This document shows positions 23,150-34,979 of a stretch of DNA of 64,000 nt, piece after piece. The notes under the pieces are model-generated. The model was not told the origin of the DNA. It saw nothing but the letters and a program-made list of their open reading frames with translations, and did not search any database. The stretch's first letter is position 1. Every line of letters starts with the position of its first letter. Origin of the DNA: Branchiostoma floridae. Its lineage: Eukaryota > Chordata > Leptocardii > Amphioxiformes > Branchiostomatidae. The position numbers were made by a program, and so were the translations under genes. Location: NCBI RefSeq assembly GCF_000003815.2, contig NC_049992.1, positions 20,576,536 through 20,640,535 on the forward strand, written 5' to 3'.

Positions 23150-23960
23150 CGCCAAGAAGGTTATTTTTCGGTTAAGGCGTCATGTTGTGTCCCTATATGT
23201 AGGTCAACAGCATATTAGTAGAGTAGCTGTTGATGGATTTTTATGATATTTGGTATTTGAGTAGCGGTTGCGGAGACGAAGATCATGTTCGAAAATGGTT
23301 AGCGCACCACTTTCCGTCGGAACTGCAGCGGGCTGAGTGTGTGTGTGTCCGCTTTTTTGTGAAATGCATAACTCGAGACGTGGCAGATGGTTTTGTATGA
23401 TATTTGGTGGATAGGCAGGGTTTTGGAAAAGGAAGGTCAAGTTTGATAATGGGCCTCCTAACAGCGAGTTAAGGTATTGCAGTGGAGGTTCGAAGTTGGA
23501 GGTAACGTCTTCCTCATGTGGCAGATTAATGATTTTTGGGTAGGGCATACGTCTTTGGGCCCCCTTCTGGCCTTTTTTTAAACTGCAGGGGCCTATTTTG
23601 TTTTAGACTTTGACAGGGGGCGGATTGTCATGGTAGTCGAGTTATCATATAATCAAGTTACAATTATTTAATCTGTAGCTAATTACACAATTAATGCATA
23701 ATCTTGTCCGATTGTTTGCGGAAAGCATAAGTCGAGACTTTGCGGGTGGTTTTGTATGATATTTGGTGAATAGGTAGGGGTTGGGAAAAGGAAGGTTAAG
23801 TTCGATAATGGGCCTCATAGCGGCGAGTTACGTTATTGCAGCGGAGGTTAAAAGTTGAAAGAAATGTGTTCCTCACTTGCCAGGCTCATGATATTTGGAA
23901 AGTGGATAGGTGTTCGGGCAGGGAGTAAGTTGTGTACGTTTGGTCCCACCTAGCGGCTTG
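23150..23960 (-). repeat. Dispersed repeat family R3, reverse orientation
   Basis: Reverse complement of the words in 17300-18800: gtatttgagtagcggttgcg, gcataactcgagac, ggcctcctaacagcgagtt. It abuts the LINE fragment at 23960. Confidence 0.6.
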
Positions 23961-23962
23961 TT

Positions 23963-24248
23963 TTGATCTGCTACGGGTGTTTTTATGAGGACGCTGATGT
24001 CGTATCCATTCCAAAGGAGATGCCACCGCGACTAGAGAAGTTAAGACCCATATCTCTAACACCTACCTTTGCCAAAGTATGTGAAGGAATCGTCCTTGAC
24101 TGGTGCATGCAGGATATCCTTTCTAACCTGGACCCTCGACAGTTCGATTCTCTCCATGGTTTCTCAACATTACCTGACTCGTCTCGTACACAACATCCTT
24201 GAGGCATCAGACAGACCAGGCTACGTGACAACACTTCTTCTAACTGAC
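23963..24248 (+). pseudogene. LINE reverse-transcriptase fragment, 5' half (interrupted)
   Basis: Encodes LEKLRPISLTPTFAKVCEGI, VLDWCMQDILSNLDPRQF and, after one frame slip, SHYLTRLVHNILEASDRPGY and TTLLLTD. These are typical palm motifs of a non-LTR retrotransposon RT. The frame stops at the edge of the CACTA-like insertion and resumes at 26502. No flanking endonuclease or 3' UTR is seen; a decayed fragment. Confidence 0.85.
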
Positions 24249-26498
24249 CACTACACGAAAACTTGAATATCCGGTCGTTTTTGGGGTTGCATATGTCCCG
24301 TAAAACCTGGTGTATCCGGGGCATGTGCAGTCATATCCTGTTATGACAAGCGCGGGTCCTGCATATTACCGCTTATGCCTGCACATCCGGTAATTAGACA
24401 TGTATGGGGATATGCGGCCCCTGCTCACGTCTCGTGTCTTGAGTAATGCCAAACAAGAGACCATCTTGTGTGTGAATTGATAGACGTAATGATGCTTTGT
24501 CATAAGAATAGGTTTGAGTAAGATTGGTAAAGGACATCCGCTTTACATAAAAGTACTCTCCAAGCGGATGTTTATTGACTTGTCTGGCATTTTCAGTCAA
24601 CAAAACTCACAAACGCCTGATATAAACGAATGCATTGTTTTACAAGAACAAAGAAAGGCCTACGCACAAATGGCGCGTATCATCGTTTTCCAATGAATTG
24701 TTATCTAGAACGAACACTAAAAATAACTTTGAGGGCATCGTATACCAGCGTTTGGTATTATTATATTCTTAAGCTTCGGTTTTACGTTTTTAGCTAATCA
24801 ACTAATTTTACTTTTTTTAAAAACTTTTGACACAAAAGAAAACATGGCTTACCCACGCTCAATTTTAATATTCGTTTTTTTTTTTTTGCTGCGGCAGTTT
24901 GTTGCCTAGATTGAACTACACGAAATGGACATTCTAAGTAAAATCTAACACGTTTGATGATAACATTCTCCACCATTCTATGGTGGGGTAGTCATTTTAC
25001 GCCCTAAGCTTATCAATGAAACGGCCGCTTCAGTCTAAAGACCAATGTTGTGCTTTTGAAACAAAAGAAAACATGGCGTATATGATATACCCATTCATTC
25101 GTTTTTATCCTTGTGGATAATGCTTGTTGCAACAACAATATGTTTGTTACCAGACTGATGTATGAAATCATTAACAATTACAGTAACACATTTTCACCTA
25201 GTTCCTTGTGGGTATTGTTTGCATGACTGTGAACTGGCCAGGTGACAAAAGCTAAATTTAGCTACAGTGGACCTCCCGACCTATTGTGTCTGTCTGTATG
25301 CAAATACTCATCAGAACTAGCCAACTGTATTTCACACAGCATGTAGGTGTTTGAAAATAAGGACCAATCAACACACATGTCAACATTTTCAAATTTTACA
25401 GTTGGCATTTCAGAGCTAGACTTCTTTCTGTGAGGTTGCGCTTTTACGCAACGGATCCCGATAGCTGGATATCTGCATGCAGGGCAGACAACGTCAGTGA
25501 ACACTGAGGGATTTAGAATGATACGACCTCGAGACTAAACAACATCTTGCCGCGTGGAATTTGAACTGCCTATGCTGGAAGGATTGGATTCTGCTTGGAG
25601 TTTTAAACAACAGTTACTGTAATTTTATAGCTAGTATCCAGCCTTACGCGCGGGCAGGCGCTGTAGAGTACGGTGGGGTACGACTGACATGCCCGGTTGT
25701 GATTTTGCGGACGGTTTGAGACTACGTCACACGTCGCCATGTAGGACTGGCTTAAAAGTTGCTGCCGGAGGCCGTGGTTGGCTCGGGTGATTTCTGCTTC
25801 GGCCCCGTGGACAGTGGAGGCTGCCCACCCGTGTCGCGATGGATCAATGGTTACCACAAATCTTCACGTTCACGTTTAGAAATTTTGCCGCAGCTGTGCT
25901 CCTGACTAACAAAAGTCTGTGCAGAAGACGGGTGGACAACAGAATGTATGATAGCGGGAATGCAGAACTTCACAAGACGTAAAAGGAGCGTCATTCCTAG
26001 CACATATGGAGGAAATCGTCAGGACAGTCTACTGTCCAGAAATACTTTGAAAAAATAAAGAAAATTCATTCACCATTCAGAAAGAATAAAAGCAAAATAA
26101 ACACACTACAGGGAGGGGGGGATCCTAGGTAGGGCAGGGTAGTAAAACAAAGCTGCTTTCAATGACAAAGGGTGCTCTAGTCGAGGACTGGGTGAGATAA
26201 TTAGGTGATAATTAGGTGCAAACAAGGGTGCATGTCCCGAATAGGCAGGCATATGCAGGAAATTTGGGTCGGATGAGCGGACATGGGCGGGACATGCACC
26301 GGGATGGCCAGGCACATATGCAGGCATTATCGGCCTCCATATGTCCCGCACACTAATAGTTGTGAATCTCCGGGTCATATGCAGGTCCGTCTATACCAAG
26401 TGTGCGGACGGCATATACCCGTTATCGGCCACATATTTTGAATATCTGGGTTTATATGCAGGAGTATTCGACCCAGATATTCGCTTTTTCGTGTAGTG
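24249..26498. mobile_element. CACTA/EnSpm-type non-autonomous DNA transposon, 3-bp TSD
   Basis: Begins cactacacgaaaa (24249) and ends ttttcgtgtagtg (26498), perfect terminal inverted repeats starting 5'-CACTA. GAC is duplicated on both sides (24246-24248, 26499-26501). Similarity continues inward (gaatatccgg / gaatatctggg). Multiple 'catatgcagg'/'gcatatgtcccg' words fill both subterminal regions, as expected for EnSpm transposase sites. The 2,250 bp contain no transposase. CACTA ends plus a 3-bp TSD define the superfamily. Confidence 0.85.
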
Positions 26499-26501
26499 GA
26501 C

Positions 26502-26650
26502 TTTTCCCGAGCGTTTGATTATGTCCACCACCAGACCGCCATTTTCAAGTTATTTGACCTTGGTGTCCGCCCGCCCATCGTACCCTGGATAATCATGCCT
26601 TGTATAAAGGCATGATTATCTGGCGAATGGATGTGTTCGTGGAACTCTAG
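26502..26650 (+). pseudogene. LINE reverse-transcriptase fragment, 3' half
   Basis: Continues the frame of 24248 with FSRAFDYVHHQTAIFKLFDL and GVRPPIVPWII. The RT is then broken by a perfect 14-bp inverted repeat (gataatcatgcctt...aaggcatgattatc, ~26587-26621). Next comes 'gttacaggctgtggcaagcc', which is also found at 18999-19030. Confidence 0.8.
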
Positions 26651-27449
26651 TTGTTACAGGCTGTGGCAAGCCACGGTGGGCAATCGGACTTTCTATTTTG
26701 TGGTTTTTATGCTGCCGCCAAGAACGCATAAAACGCCCATTGTTGGGACGAAACGTAACCTCTGCTTGGAGGCTGGGTAAACGATGTCAATGTACAATTG
26801 ATATGAGAAATGTCATACACATAGAAACCAGTAACGTATATATATACGTATATATCATTAACAATCAGCCTAACTTAACGTGTTATGTAGACAAACACTC
26901 GTTCTCATTGAAATGTAAAAAACGGCAGGTTTTTGTTCGAAAATATAAATCGGCTTATTTTTGGTAAAACCGACCTGATTGTTTAGGAAAATTCCTCTTT
27001 TGACCATAGCCAAAAATTACAACTTATTTTTCCTACCCATTATTACAGGGCAGGTAACAAACGTTTTTCTTCGAAATGATTAACAGTCTTGGCTACATCA
27101 TTCCGATACCTGCCGAGCAATCATTTTAGGAACTGAATTGTTAACTTTTTGGCTACAATTTGAATTCTTTCTGTCTTCTCAGGCGACAGCCATTTTCAGG
27201 GGGTGAATTCCCATCCGTGGGTATAATAATTTTCCAAGCCATGAACCAATACGAATGTTGTGGTTTATCTTTTGTAAAACATTACAGGGGTTGCGGAAAA
27301 ACAAAGGGACCAGTAAGGCTGTTTAAAATTTGCCCCATATGAAGTCTAAAAGGCAAGCGACTGCATTTTTTTTTACATTTCAATTAGAACGAGCCTAAAG
27401 TGTTCACAAACTGGTACCGGTGGTACGAGAAATTCTATTTTAGTTTAGT

Positions 27450-28020
27450 GTATTACTTTTACATCCAAAGCCAAAGCGCAGATAATATACCGGATAAAAG
27501 AAAAATGTCCACATGCTTGAAGAGTAGCCCTGCGGACTTGTTTATTGTTAACAAGCTTAAGAAATCGAACTATAAATTTCTCATGAAGTTGACGTGAAAC
27601 ATGTATAGTATTCAAAGTGCGTAGAGGTGAAAGAATACGGGCTGTAGATGTGCGGGCTTGCTTATTGTTCACAAGAATAGCGAACTATATTTTTTCTTGA
27701 AGGTGAAATGAAACCTGTCTATGTATTCCAAGTGCGTAAAGGTGAAAAAATGTTGGCCGTTCAATTTCTCTTGAAGGTACCGTGAAACATGTATAAGGAC
27801 TGTGTTACCAGGGTGTCTCCATAGCGGACCATTAATTTCTCTTGAGTGTGACATGAACCAATTGTATGCATTCAAAGCGAACTATAAATTTCTCTTGAAG
27901 GTGTGGCTATGTATTCAAAGTGCGTGGAGCGGGCTCCATGAAGCTGGTAGGTTGGGCGCAGGATTGTACTCCATGGAGCTGGCTTCATAGAGCTGGCACC
28001 ATGGAGGTATTAGTACAACC
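27450..28020. repeat. Second copy of the ~107-bp array family (reverse-oriented units)
   Basis: gtgaaacatgtatagtattc, aaagtgcgtagaggtgaaag and gcgggcttg/ttattgttcacaag recur as in 19330-19740. It ends in 'accatggaggtattagtaca', matching the hinge sequence of the first array. Confidence 0.75.
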
Positions 28021-28162
28021 CCTATTGGTTTTCTCCTGAAAGAATGTGCGCTGAATCATTATTTGTAGCCAAACTATGCTTAAACATTCTAAACCAACAG
28101 TGCAGTGCAGTTTCAATCGAAAAATAATACGTTACATACAAGTGACAGTCGTTGAAGGGCCC

Positions 28163-28745
28163 TGTCAACACTACTGACCAGTACTGGGCACCGGCTCCTG
28201 GCAGCCATTGAGGTCGCCGCTGGTACCGGGCACAGGTTTCAGGACGCCAAGGCCGCCGCTGGTACTGGGCACAGGTTCGTGGACGACGTCATGGCCACTG
28301 TTCGTACTGGGCACAGGTTCCTAGACGCCAAGGCCGCCGCTGGTACTGGGCACAGGTTCCTAGACGCCAAGGCCGCCGCTGGTACTGGGCACAGGTTCGT
28401 GGACGACGTCATGGCCACTGTTCGTACTGGGCACAGGTTCCTAGACGCCAAGGCCGCCGCTGGTACTGGGCACAGGTTCCTAGACGCCAAGGCCAACGCT
28501 GGTACTGGGCACAGGTTCTTGGACACCAAGGCCGCCGCTGGTACTGGGCACAGGTTCCTAGACGCCAAGGCCGCCGCTGGTACTGGGCACAGGTTCTTGG
28601 ACACCAAGGCCGCCGCTGGTACTGGGCACAGGTTCTTGGACACCAAGGCCGCCGCTGGTACAGGGCACAGGTTCCTGGACAACGTCATGGCCACTGCTCG
28701 TACTGGGCACAGGTTCCTAGACGCCAAGGCCGCCGCTGTACAGGG
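28163..28745 (+). repeat. 39-bp minisatellite, open in frame on both strands
   Basis: About 14 tandem 39-bp units of type ggtactgggcacaggttcct + agacgccaaggccgccgct. They translate on the plus strand as 13-residue repeats (GTGHRFLDAKAAA) without stops from about 28158 to a taa at 28756. The minus strand is also open (LCPVPAAALASRN). A variant unit with GACGACGTCATGGCC recurs at regular spacing, indicating a higher-order unit. GC-rich against AT-rich surroundings. Coding status unproven; no splice context ties it to the receptor. Confidence 0.8.
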
Positions 28746-29769
28746 AAAGTTAGACTAATCCATTTGTTACCAAGTGAGTCACAATGAAATAACACAATAT
28801 CGTCATCAATTATGTTTAAAAAATCCTCATTAGCATACATGCAAGTAATTCTGTACATCTTTGCCTAAGCTACATGCATGCCTAAAATGGTGCCAATCTG
28901 TCATTCCTGTCTTTGGTTATCCTCATTGGAATGTATTGACAACTAGAGTTCGGGGACTTCATACCTCCATGAAATATTTATTGCTTTTTTGTGGATGGTA
29001 TGTATATTTATGGTCGGTTGTATTTGAGAGTAATGGTTTTAAATGTTATGGGAAAGAAGTGGTGTATTCATTTAATGACACAGAGAATGTCCATCTGATA
29101 AGTAATTACTAAAATGTGACACTTAATTGTGTAATTTGCGTTTAAGAGGCCGACGGCATATGGTAGCGTGGTGTTCCTGAAGCGTTATGTTTGGCATTTA
29201 AACTGTCTAAGGTTGTCAGCATTATGAGGTTATACTATGTGCCTCAGAGCGGTGTGGTGGGAGGAAGTTGGGAAAGCTAGAAAGAAGAAGGGATTTGGTA
29301 AACTTTAGTCCGAGATCTTTACGTCTTACCTGCAGAAGTCTGCAATTTATAGAAATTAATAGTTGATTAGCATTTATAATGACGATCTCCTACAACAGGA
29401 CCTTGATAAATGTAAAATATGTTATATATGGACGGTGGAACATGTACAGATATCATTCATGCAAATAAGGGCCTAATTCGCATAATTAATGCAAAGTGTG
29501 ATAATTACAATGCATCTTAGTTTTTCATACTGCCACATATCTATGATGTTAATATGGTTAAGGGCAGCTTTACTTATTGACCTGAAGGCACATACAGACA
29601 TAGAATTACAAAATGTAGGTACAGTGAAGTTTTAGTTTGAACTTACTGCTGGCGGGTTATTTTTCGAACCCCCAAAACTAATAGAGGTAGACTAAAAAGC
29701 GTTCAAGTGATAGTTTTTTGAAGAAAAATAGAAGATTTTGACGGAATTTGAGTAAAAATAATAGGAATT

Positions 29770-30130
29770 TACCGTTGATAAAGACATTGGATTTTGACCC
29801 ATGACGTCATCAAATTAGCATAAATTATGAATATTTATTTATGAATGTTATATAAAATTACACAGGATGTTAATGATATAGATAACCGAGTGTGGTCTAG
29901 CAATAAAACCATGAAAATCTCATTTTCAAACTGAAATTAGTAAATTTGGTAAAATATGCCTGCCAGAAACCCGAAACACGAAAAACCACGTTTTTTCGCA
30001 GAATTATTGCCAACGATATTTTAGGAAATGTCATCAAGTTTTGTAGTCCTACCTCACGGCGTTCGGCAGTTATACGACGTCAAAGTTGGCGCGAGCACGT
30101 TTACCCCCCCCCCCCCGTCTAGATAGGGTT
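29770..30130 (+). repeat. Dispersed AT-rich repeat family R2, copy 4
   Basis: catgacgtcatcaaattagc, ataaattatgaatatttatt, catcaagttttgtagtccta and gttatacgacgtcaaagttg occur in family order. It ends in a c-run and 'gtctagatagggttaa', an end also seen at ~38300. Confidence 0.7.
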
Positions 30131-30716
30131 AAGGGCAAAGTGAAAACAAACACAATCTTGACAGTGCATATAAATTTTAATGCAAATGATGGCCCGTATT
30201 ACTGTAAGTAACTGCAATGTGATAAATAAATAAAAAAAACCTCTTCACTGTTTGCTCATCAATGTTCTACTTGCACTGCTCTTAAACAAAAGTATACGTA
30301 GTACAAATTATTCCTCTGACAAAAAATGTTCAAATGGCAATGCTCGCAAAATAAAAGTATAACCAAGAGAAACTGTTTATCTGACACATCTGAAATGCGC
30401 TCGGAATGCAATTAGCACCAGGTGCGTCAGGAGTGCGGTCGGCAGACGTTGTCTGCGTCCGGAATACGCTCAGCATACGTAACGCAAACGGCTATTCGAA
30501 GCAAGGGAAAATAGGTTGCGCAATTCAAATGCAAATTATGCGCACGCCATGCAAATGGGAACGTTGAAGTCATAATTCATACGCCAGATGGGCGTGACAT
30601 ATAATTCAGTTTATTCCAGAAAATTCTAAATTCTGGGCGTACGGCTGCGTATTGACAGAATTACATGCGGAAATCACGCGCACCTGAAAATATACGCAGG
30701 TGCGAAACCACCTTAA
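30125..30716 (+). mobile_element. Partial copy of the TTA-TSD transposon of 14892-16434
   Basis: Collinear with 15833-16434: caaagtgaaaacaaacacaa, tgatggccc, attagcaccaggtgcgtcag and a right end gcaggtgcgaaaccacct followed by taa. The left half and left TIR are missing. Confidence 0.75.
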
Positions 30717-31194
30717 ACAACGTGCATTAGTGCGCAGGTACCACCTAACCATGTACCATAGCACATGATCCACCGAAACAATCGTGAAATACAGCTGCCA
30801 ACACTCAGCCCTCGGACGGACAATTTTCAGACCTCCGTCAGGAGGTGACCCTCCTTTCCCGGAGGTCACACGTCGTTTCGGTTGGACGAAATGGGCCTTA
30901 TGAACGGTGTACACAGTACGCCCGGAAGTTTTGGACATTTCCCCAAAATATAAAGTGCGTACGTTATAACGTTACCATGTTTTTGGTCATTATTATTTGG
31001 TCACCATTTTGCAAATGGAACTATGTATTAATGCCAGAATTTAAAAAAAAAACGAAATTAGAATGATTTTGTAATACATCAACATAGTTGAGGATATATG
31101 TATATATGTACTATTTAATACACGGTACTTTCAATACTCTTGCCGTTTCGCATTTACCGTATTGTTCAGTTATCTTTCTCCTGACATTATTGCC

Positions 31195-31790
31195 ACCTTA
31201 GAAAATGGAGGTATACTTTTTGTGTGTCTGTGTTTATGTCTGTGTGTCTGTTTGTATTTCCGGATATTTGTGGTCAGCATAACTCAAGAAGGTCTTCATG
31301 GATTAAAATGATACATGAGTTGTGGGTAGGGGTTGGAAAGACGAAGGTCAGGGTTGATTTTGGGCCCCCTGGTATCTGACCGTGGTACTGCAGCAGAAAT
31401 TAATTTTTTTTGTATCTTTTGACCTTGACATGCTATGGTCTTAATTGATTTTTTATGGCATGTAGCTTGTTATGTAAGGAAAAATTTGGACTTAATTTGC
31501 ATACTTAATGAGGAGAATCTATATTTATAGTGTTTTACATTATAGGACTCAAATTCTTGTAACATATATAGTTTGTTGTAGGTGGAATATTAGCAGACAT
31601 CAATTATGCAAATAAGTCACTAATTTGCATAATATTGCATTGAAATAATGTGAAAGTGTCCTAATTCATCTAAGTACATGTAGTAAATGATTAGATGGTC
31701 AGCATTGTGACCTGTGTGAGTTGGTTAAAAGTGTACATAATCAATCATAAATTATGCAGATGTGAAAGTCATTTGAATCATCGGAATATT
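31195..31790 (-). repeat. Dispersed repeat family R3 (bounded by atggaggtat words)
   Basis: Starts near 'agaaaatggaggtata' and ends near 'ttcatggaggtatgat'. The interior (ccggatatttgtggtcagca, taactcaagaa) recurs at 50150-50240, and in reverse complement at 35340-36100. Confidence 0.6.
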
Positions 31791-31829
31791 TCATGGAGGT
31801 ATGATGTCTCCAAACTCTTGTATTTGAAG

Positions 31830-32010
31830 CACCCTGTCCGCACGACAACCAAATCGTACTGTCCAGTGGTAAAAAGTACACCGTCCCTGGAGGCAGCTCA
31901 ACGTATGGGGTTGCACAGGAAAGATGCAGACGACAAGGCGGCATCGTTGCGATTCCAAGGGACGAAGAGGAACAACAGAACCTGGTGTTCCTAAAGAACT
32001 GCGTCAGCAG
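31830..32010 (+). CDS. Receptor ectodomain: C-type lectin domain 1, first exon
   Basis: Begins phase 1 with (A)PCPHDNQIVLSSGKKYTV, then 'YGVAQERCRRQGGIVAIPRD' and EEEQQNLVFLKNCVS. The C-R-x-x-G-G-x-x-A-x-P core is the standard first half of a C-type lectin-like domain. Donor 'agcag|gtaagg' leaves two bases, completed by the exon at 32344. The largest open frame over this DNA is a different, spurious frame. Confidence 0.85.
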
Positions 32011-32343
32011 GTAAGGTGACAACTTTATGGGCTTGGGCCTCACTGCTATCCTATCCTCTCCTATGCTCTCAGCAGTTGAATGGAAAATCCTGAACATTTT
32101 TATCAGGTTTGTACGTCACTGAATAAAGAAACTGGTTTTGCACAAAAATTGATTTATTCACAACGACGTTACGGTGACCGTCTGTCACCGGCTTCAAGGC
32201 AATTCTGACTGGTTCACATAGCACTGCAGCACAAGATGTTGCTGCGTCGGAAAGAAGTTGAATGGATATTGCTGTCTGCAAAACTTGCAATAAGAGAGGC
32301 AGTAACAAACTGATGCCATGCACTTCTACATTTAACAATATAG

Positions 32344-32561
32344 GGACGCTCAGTTTTGGCTTGGTATGAGGAAGACAGAGGGTGTATGGAGAGACGACAG
32401 GGGCACTGCACTGGGCAGTTTTACGAAATGGGCGTCCGAGGAGCCACACGGATCCAACTGTGCGCACATCGTCTTCGGGAATAAAGTGGGGGAACGACGA
32501 GACAAGTGGGCAGACTCAAACTGCCTCGCACAATACCGCTACGTCTGCGAAATACAGGATG
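32344..32561 (+). CDS. Receptor ectodomain: C-type lectin domain 1, second exon
   Basis: Acceptor 'taacaatatag' gives (R)DAQFWLGMRKTEGVW, then FTKWASEEPHGSNCAHIVF and DKWADSNCLAQYRYVCEIQD. WLG, W-x-x-x-EP and the CxxxYxYVCE end are canonical. The Ca2+/sugar motif reads EPH rather than EPN or QPD and the WND position is WAD, so sugar binding may be altered. Together the two exons make 133 codons with phase 1 at both outer edges. Confidence 0.88.
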
Positions 32562-32829
32562 GTAAGACATGTTCAACTTCTCTTTTTAATCACCTTTGGC
32601 AGAATCACTCAAAACAAAAGATATGTGGTATGATAGAATTGTCCGATCAAAGACGACATCCGAACGGAAATATCAACTGCGCCGATTGAAGAATCTTTAT
32701 TATAGAAAGTTCATTTGCAAATTCACGCTCGGAGGCTAATTGCAAGTACATGGTAGAAACATAGGTAACATACATGTAACAATGAACAGTGATAAACATA
32801 ATTGTAAAAAAGAGTTCTTTCTATGGCCA

Positions 32830-32965
32830 TATATAATTAAGCACGTTCTGTGATACGATATCTAGATATGGAATGTACATACCAGAACAATACCGTATGA
32901 AAGAGAGTCGCCTGTATTGCGATATCGTATACCTGATGACGATAAGGTCTCATTGATGAGTTTCT
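32830..32965. repeat. 'Atgtacatgcca...gataccgt' foldback repeat family R4, partial
   Basis: gatacgatatctagatatgg, aatgtacataccagaacaat and accgtatgaa recur at 34270-34480, 36940-37200 and 37690-37950. Individual copies are themselves partly palindromic around atgtacat. Confidence 0.6.
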
Positions 32966-33412
32966 TCTTCCCATAGACTTGTATGTTATAATTCATGGTT
33001 TACATGGGTGCGTTCATAATGAAGCTACGTGACATTTTAGCAGATTTTTCATTCAATGTTGAGCACATTTACCCTATATCATGGGGGAAAATTGCCAACT
33101 CAAATAGACACTGGTTCTTTTTTTATAGCAATTACCACAATCCCCACAAAAGTTACTTTTTCGCTTTGAGTGTACAACCGCACCACTCAGAACACAGGAC
33201 TGTGTACCTCCGACCTAGCGCGCGGCTGCAAAATTTTACCTGCAAATTTCTTCAGTTACAAACAAGCTTTCACCAATCTAACTTTTAAGATCAGTTCCGC
33301 TTGCTAAAAGGGGATTTCTCACCGCTAAAACACGCGTTCATGCAGCCGTTCATTTTTTTTGGCTCGGAGTAATACATCAATGAGACAATGAGATAATTTA
33401 AGTTACGTCTTA

Positions 33413-33965
33413 AGCTAAAGGGACAACCCGCCATACGTGCTTTTTGTCCGTACGTGTTTTGGGTGCCGTTTTTTTTTCTGTAAAAGTGGGGAAGGAATGA
33501 CAAGAGCAGGGAGGGTGTACGTCTCAACACAAGTCACTTGCACGGCTACGCAAGGTGTAAGTACGTGGTCGGCACGCCACGCCTGGTGGTGAGCCGGTCG
33601 CATGCATCGTTCGTTGCGCAAGTGGTGAGTTGAACGTGCGATCTCTGCGCGATTACCACGTTACCGTATGCAGGCCCTTCTTTTACGTGCTGCGTACGTA
33701 CGGTGTCCTTACTCTCTTTACGGGGCACGCGCGTCGCCCGTACTGGCTCGCATGGGAGGGGGGTGTCAAATCAGCAGCCCGATGGCAGAGAAAGTTTCAC
33801 ATGCACTTAAATTTGTAGGGCGTGTCTGCGTGCTCCGAATAAGTTGGATTTCGTACGATTTCGTACAGAAGCGGTACTTACCACTTACGGATCCCCAAAA
33901 GATTGCACACGTTTTGGCACGTAGACACCACGCAGTTGCACGTACGGCGGGTTGTGCCCTTAGCT
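33413..33965. mobile_element. Short non-autonomous DNA transposon, ~30-bp TIRs, TTA TSD
   Basis: Left agctaaagggacaacccgcc and right ggcgggttgtgcccttagct are inverted and differ at a few positions. TTA flanks both (33410-33412, 33966-33968). Related ends occur at about 14534 (cgctaagggcacaacccgc) and about 3430-3510. The interior shares 'gtctcaac...cacgtcact' words with 14797-14880. Confidence 0.75.
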
Positions 33966-34979
33966 TTATAACGATATCTTAGCAAAGTGAATTTTGCTGC
34001 GTGGAATATATAATATTCATCATTAATTCAACAATATCCACATCCCCCCCCCCTTGTCCGTCCTTATCCGAGATGGAAAGCCAAAGTCTCGAACGCCTCT
34101 AAGAAAATACTCCTTCATATTCGCTGCCGTGTTCCAATTGGTGACTCCAAGGAGGGTGCATAGACAAGAATACCGTCTATCTCTGCTTAAATGATATCGT
34201 CTCGGAACAGAAATATCGATAAACTCCATTATACTCTGCAAAATGTACTTTTCTAAGGTATCGTTATAAGACATAGCTTAAATTATCGTCATCAGGTATA
34301 CAATATCGCAATTCAGATGATGCTTTATCATCGTTCTAGCATGTACATTCTATGTTGGAATATCGTATCACAAACCGTGCCCGAAAGTAACAAAAGTCGT
34401 CTACTAGATATGTATACGATAGCGTCTTATAAGCGTCTATCGTAAGCGCCATATCGCAAGCTTAGACGATCGGTATGATAAGCCGATACGTCTATCGTAG
34501 CGCACGAGCTGGCCCAATTGGTTGCAGCGTGGTAAAGTATGGTCACAGCCCCGCCCGGACAATGGGAACAACCATTTCAATAAAGCCTTTCGTGCAAAAT
34601 ATCATCACACCCTCGTCCGGCAATGGGAACGATAATGCTGTTCAAATTCACTGTTCAAATTTATTGAATGTGCTGAATAGAGGATGTATGTAGCATAAAG
34701 AAAATTGTTGCTTAAATGGGTCAGTTGGAGTAGACTTCGCTCACTCCGTGGTTTTATCCGGTAGTTATAGCAAAGGACCAGGCGTTATGACACCATATGC
34801 ACCTCGGGGTGGGTCCTTAACCCTTAATCATTTTCGTGTCAAGATTTGTGAACCTTAAGATAAAGGTAAAGTTGTATGAGCGGACGTCTGGACATCGCTA
34901 ATAAATACCCGTTGGTTTTCTTGAAATGACGTTTCTATCGTTTTATCGAAACATTGTAGACGTTTTAGTTTTATTTAAG

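Noticed and set aside
28239-28727. Minus-strand 162-aa repeat ORF as a gene
   Set aside because: It is the opposite strand of a 39-bp minisatellite whose period preserves frame on both strands; openness alone is not evidence of coding.
31695-31994. 99-aa ORF over the first lectin exon
   Set aside because: Wrong frame. The lectin motif CRRQGGIVAIPRD is in another frame of 31830-32010, which also fits splice phases.
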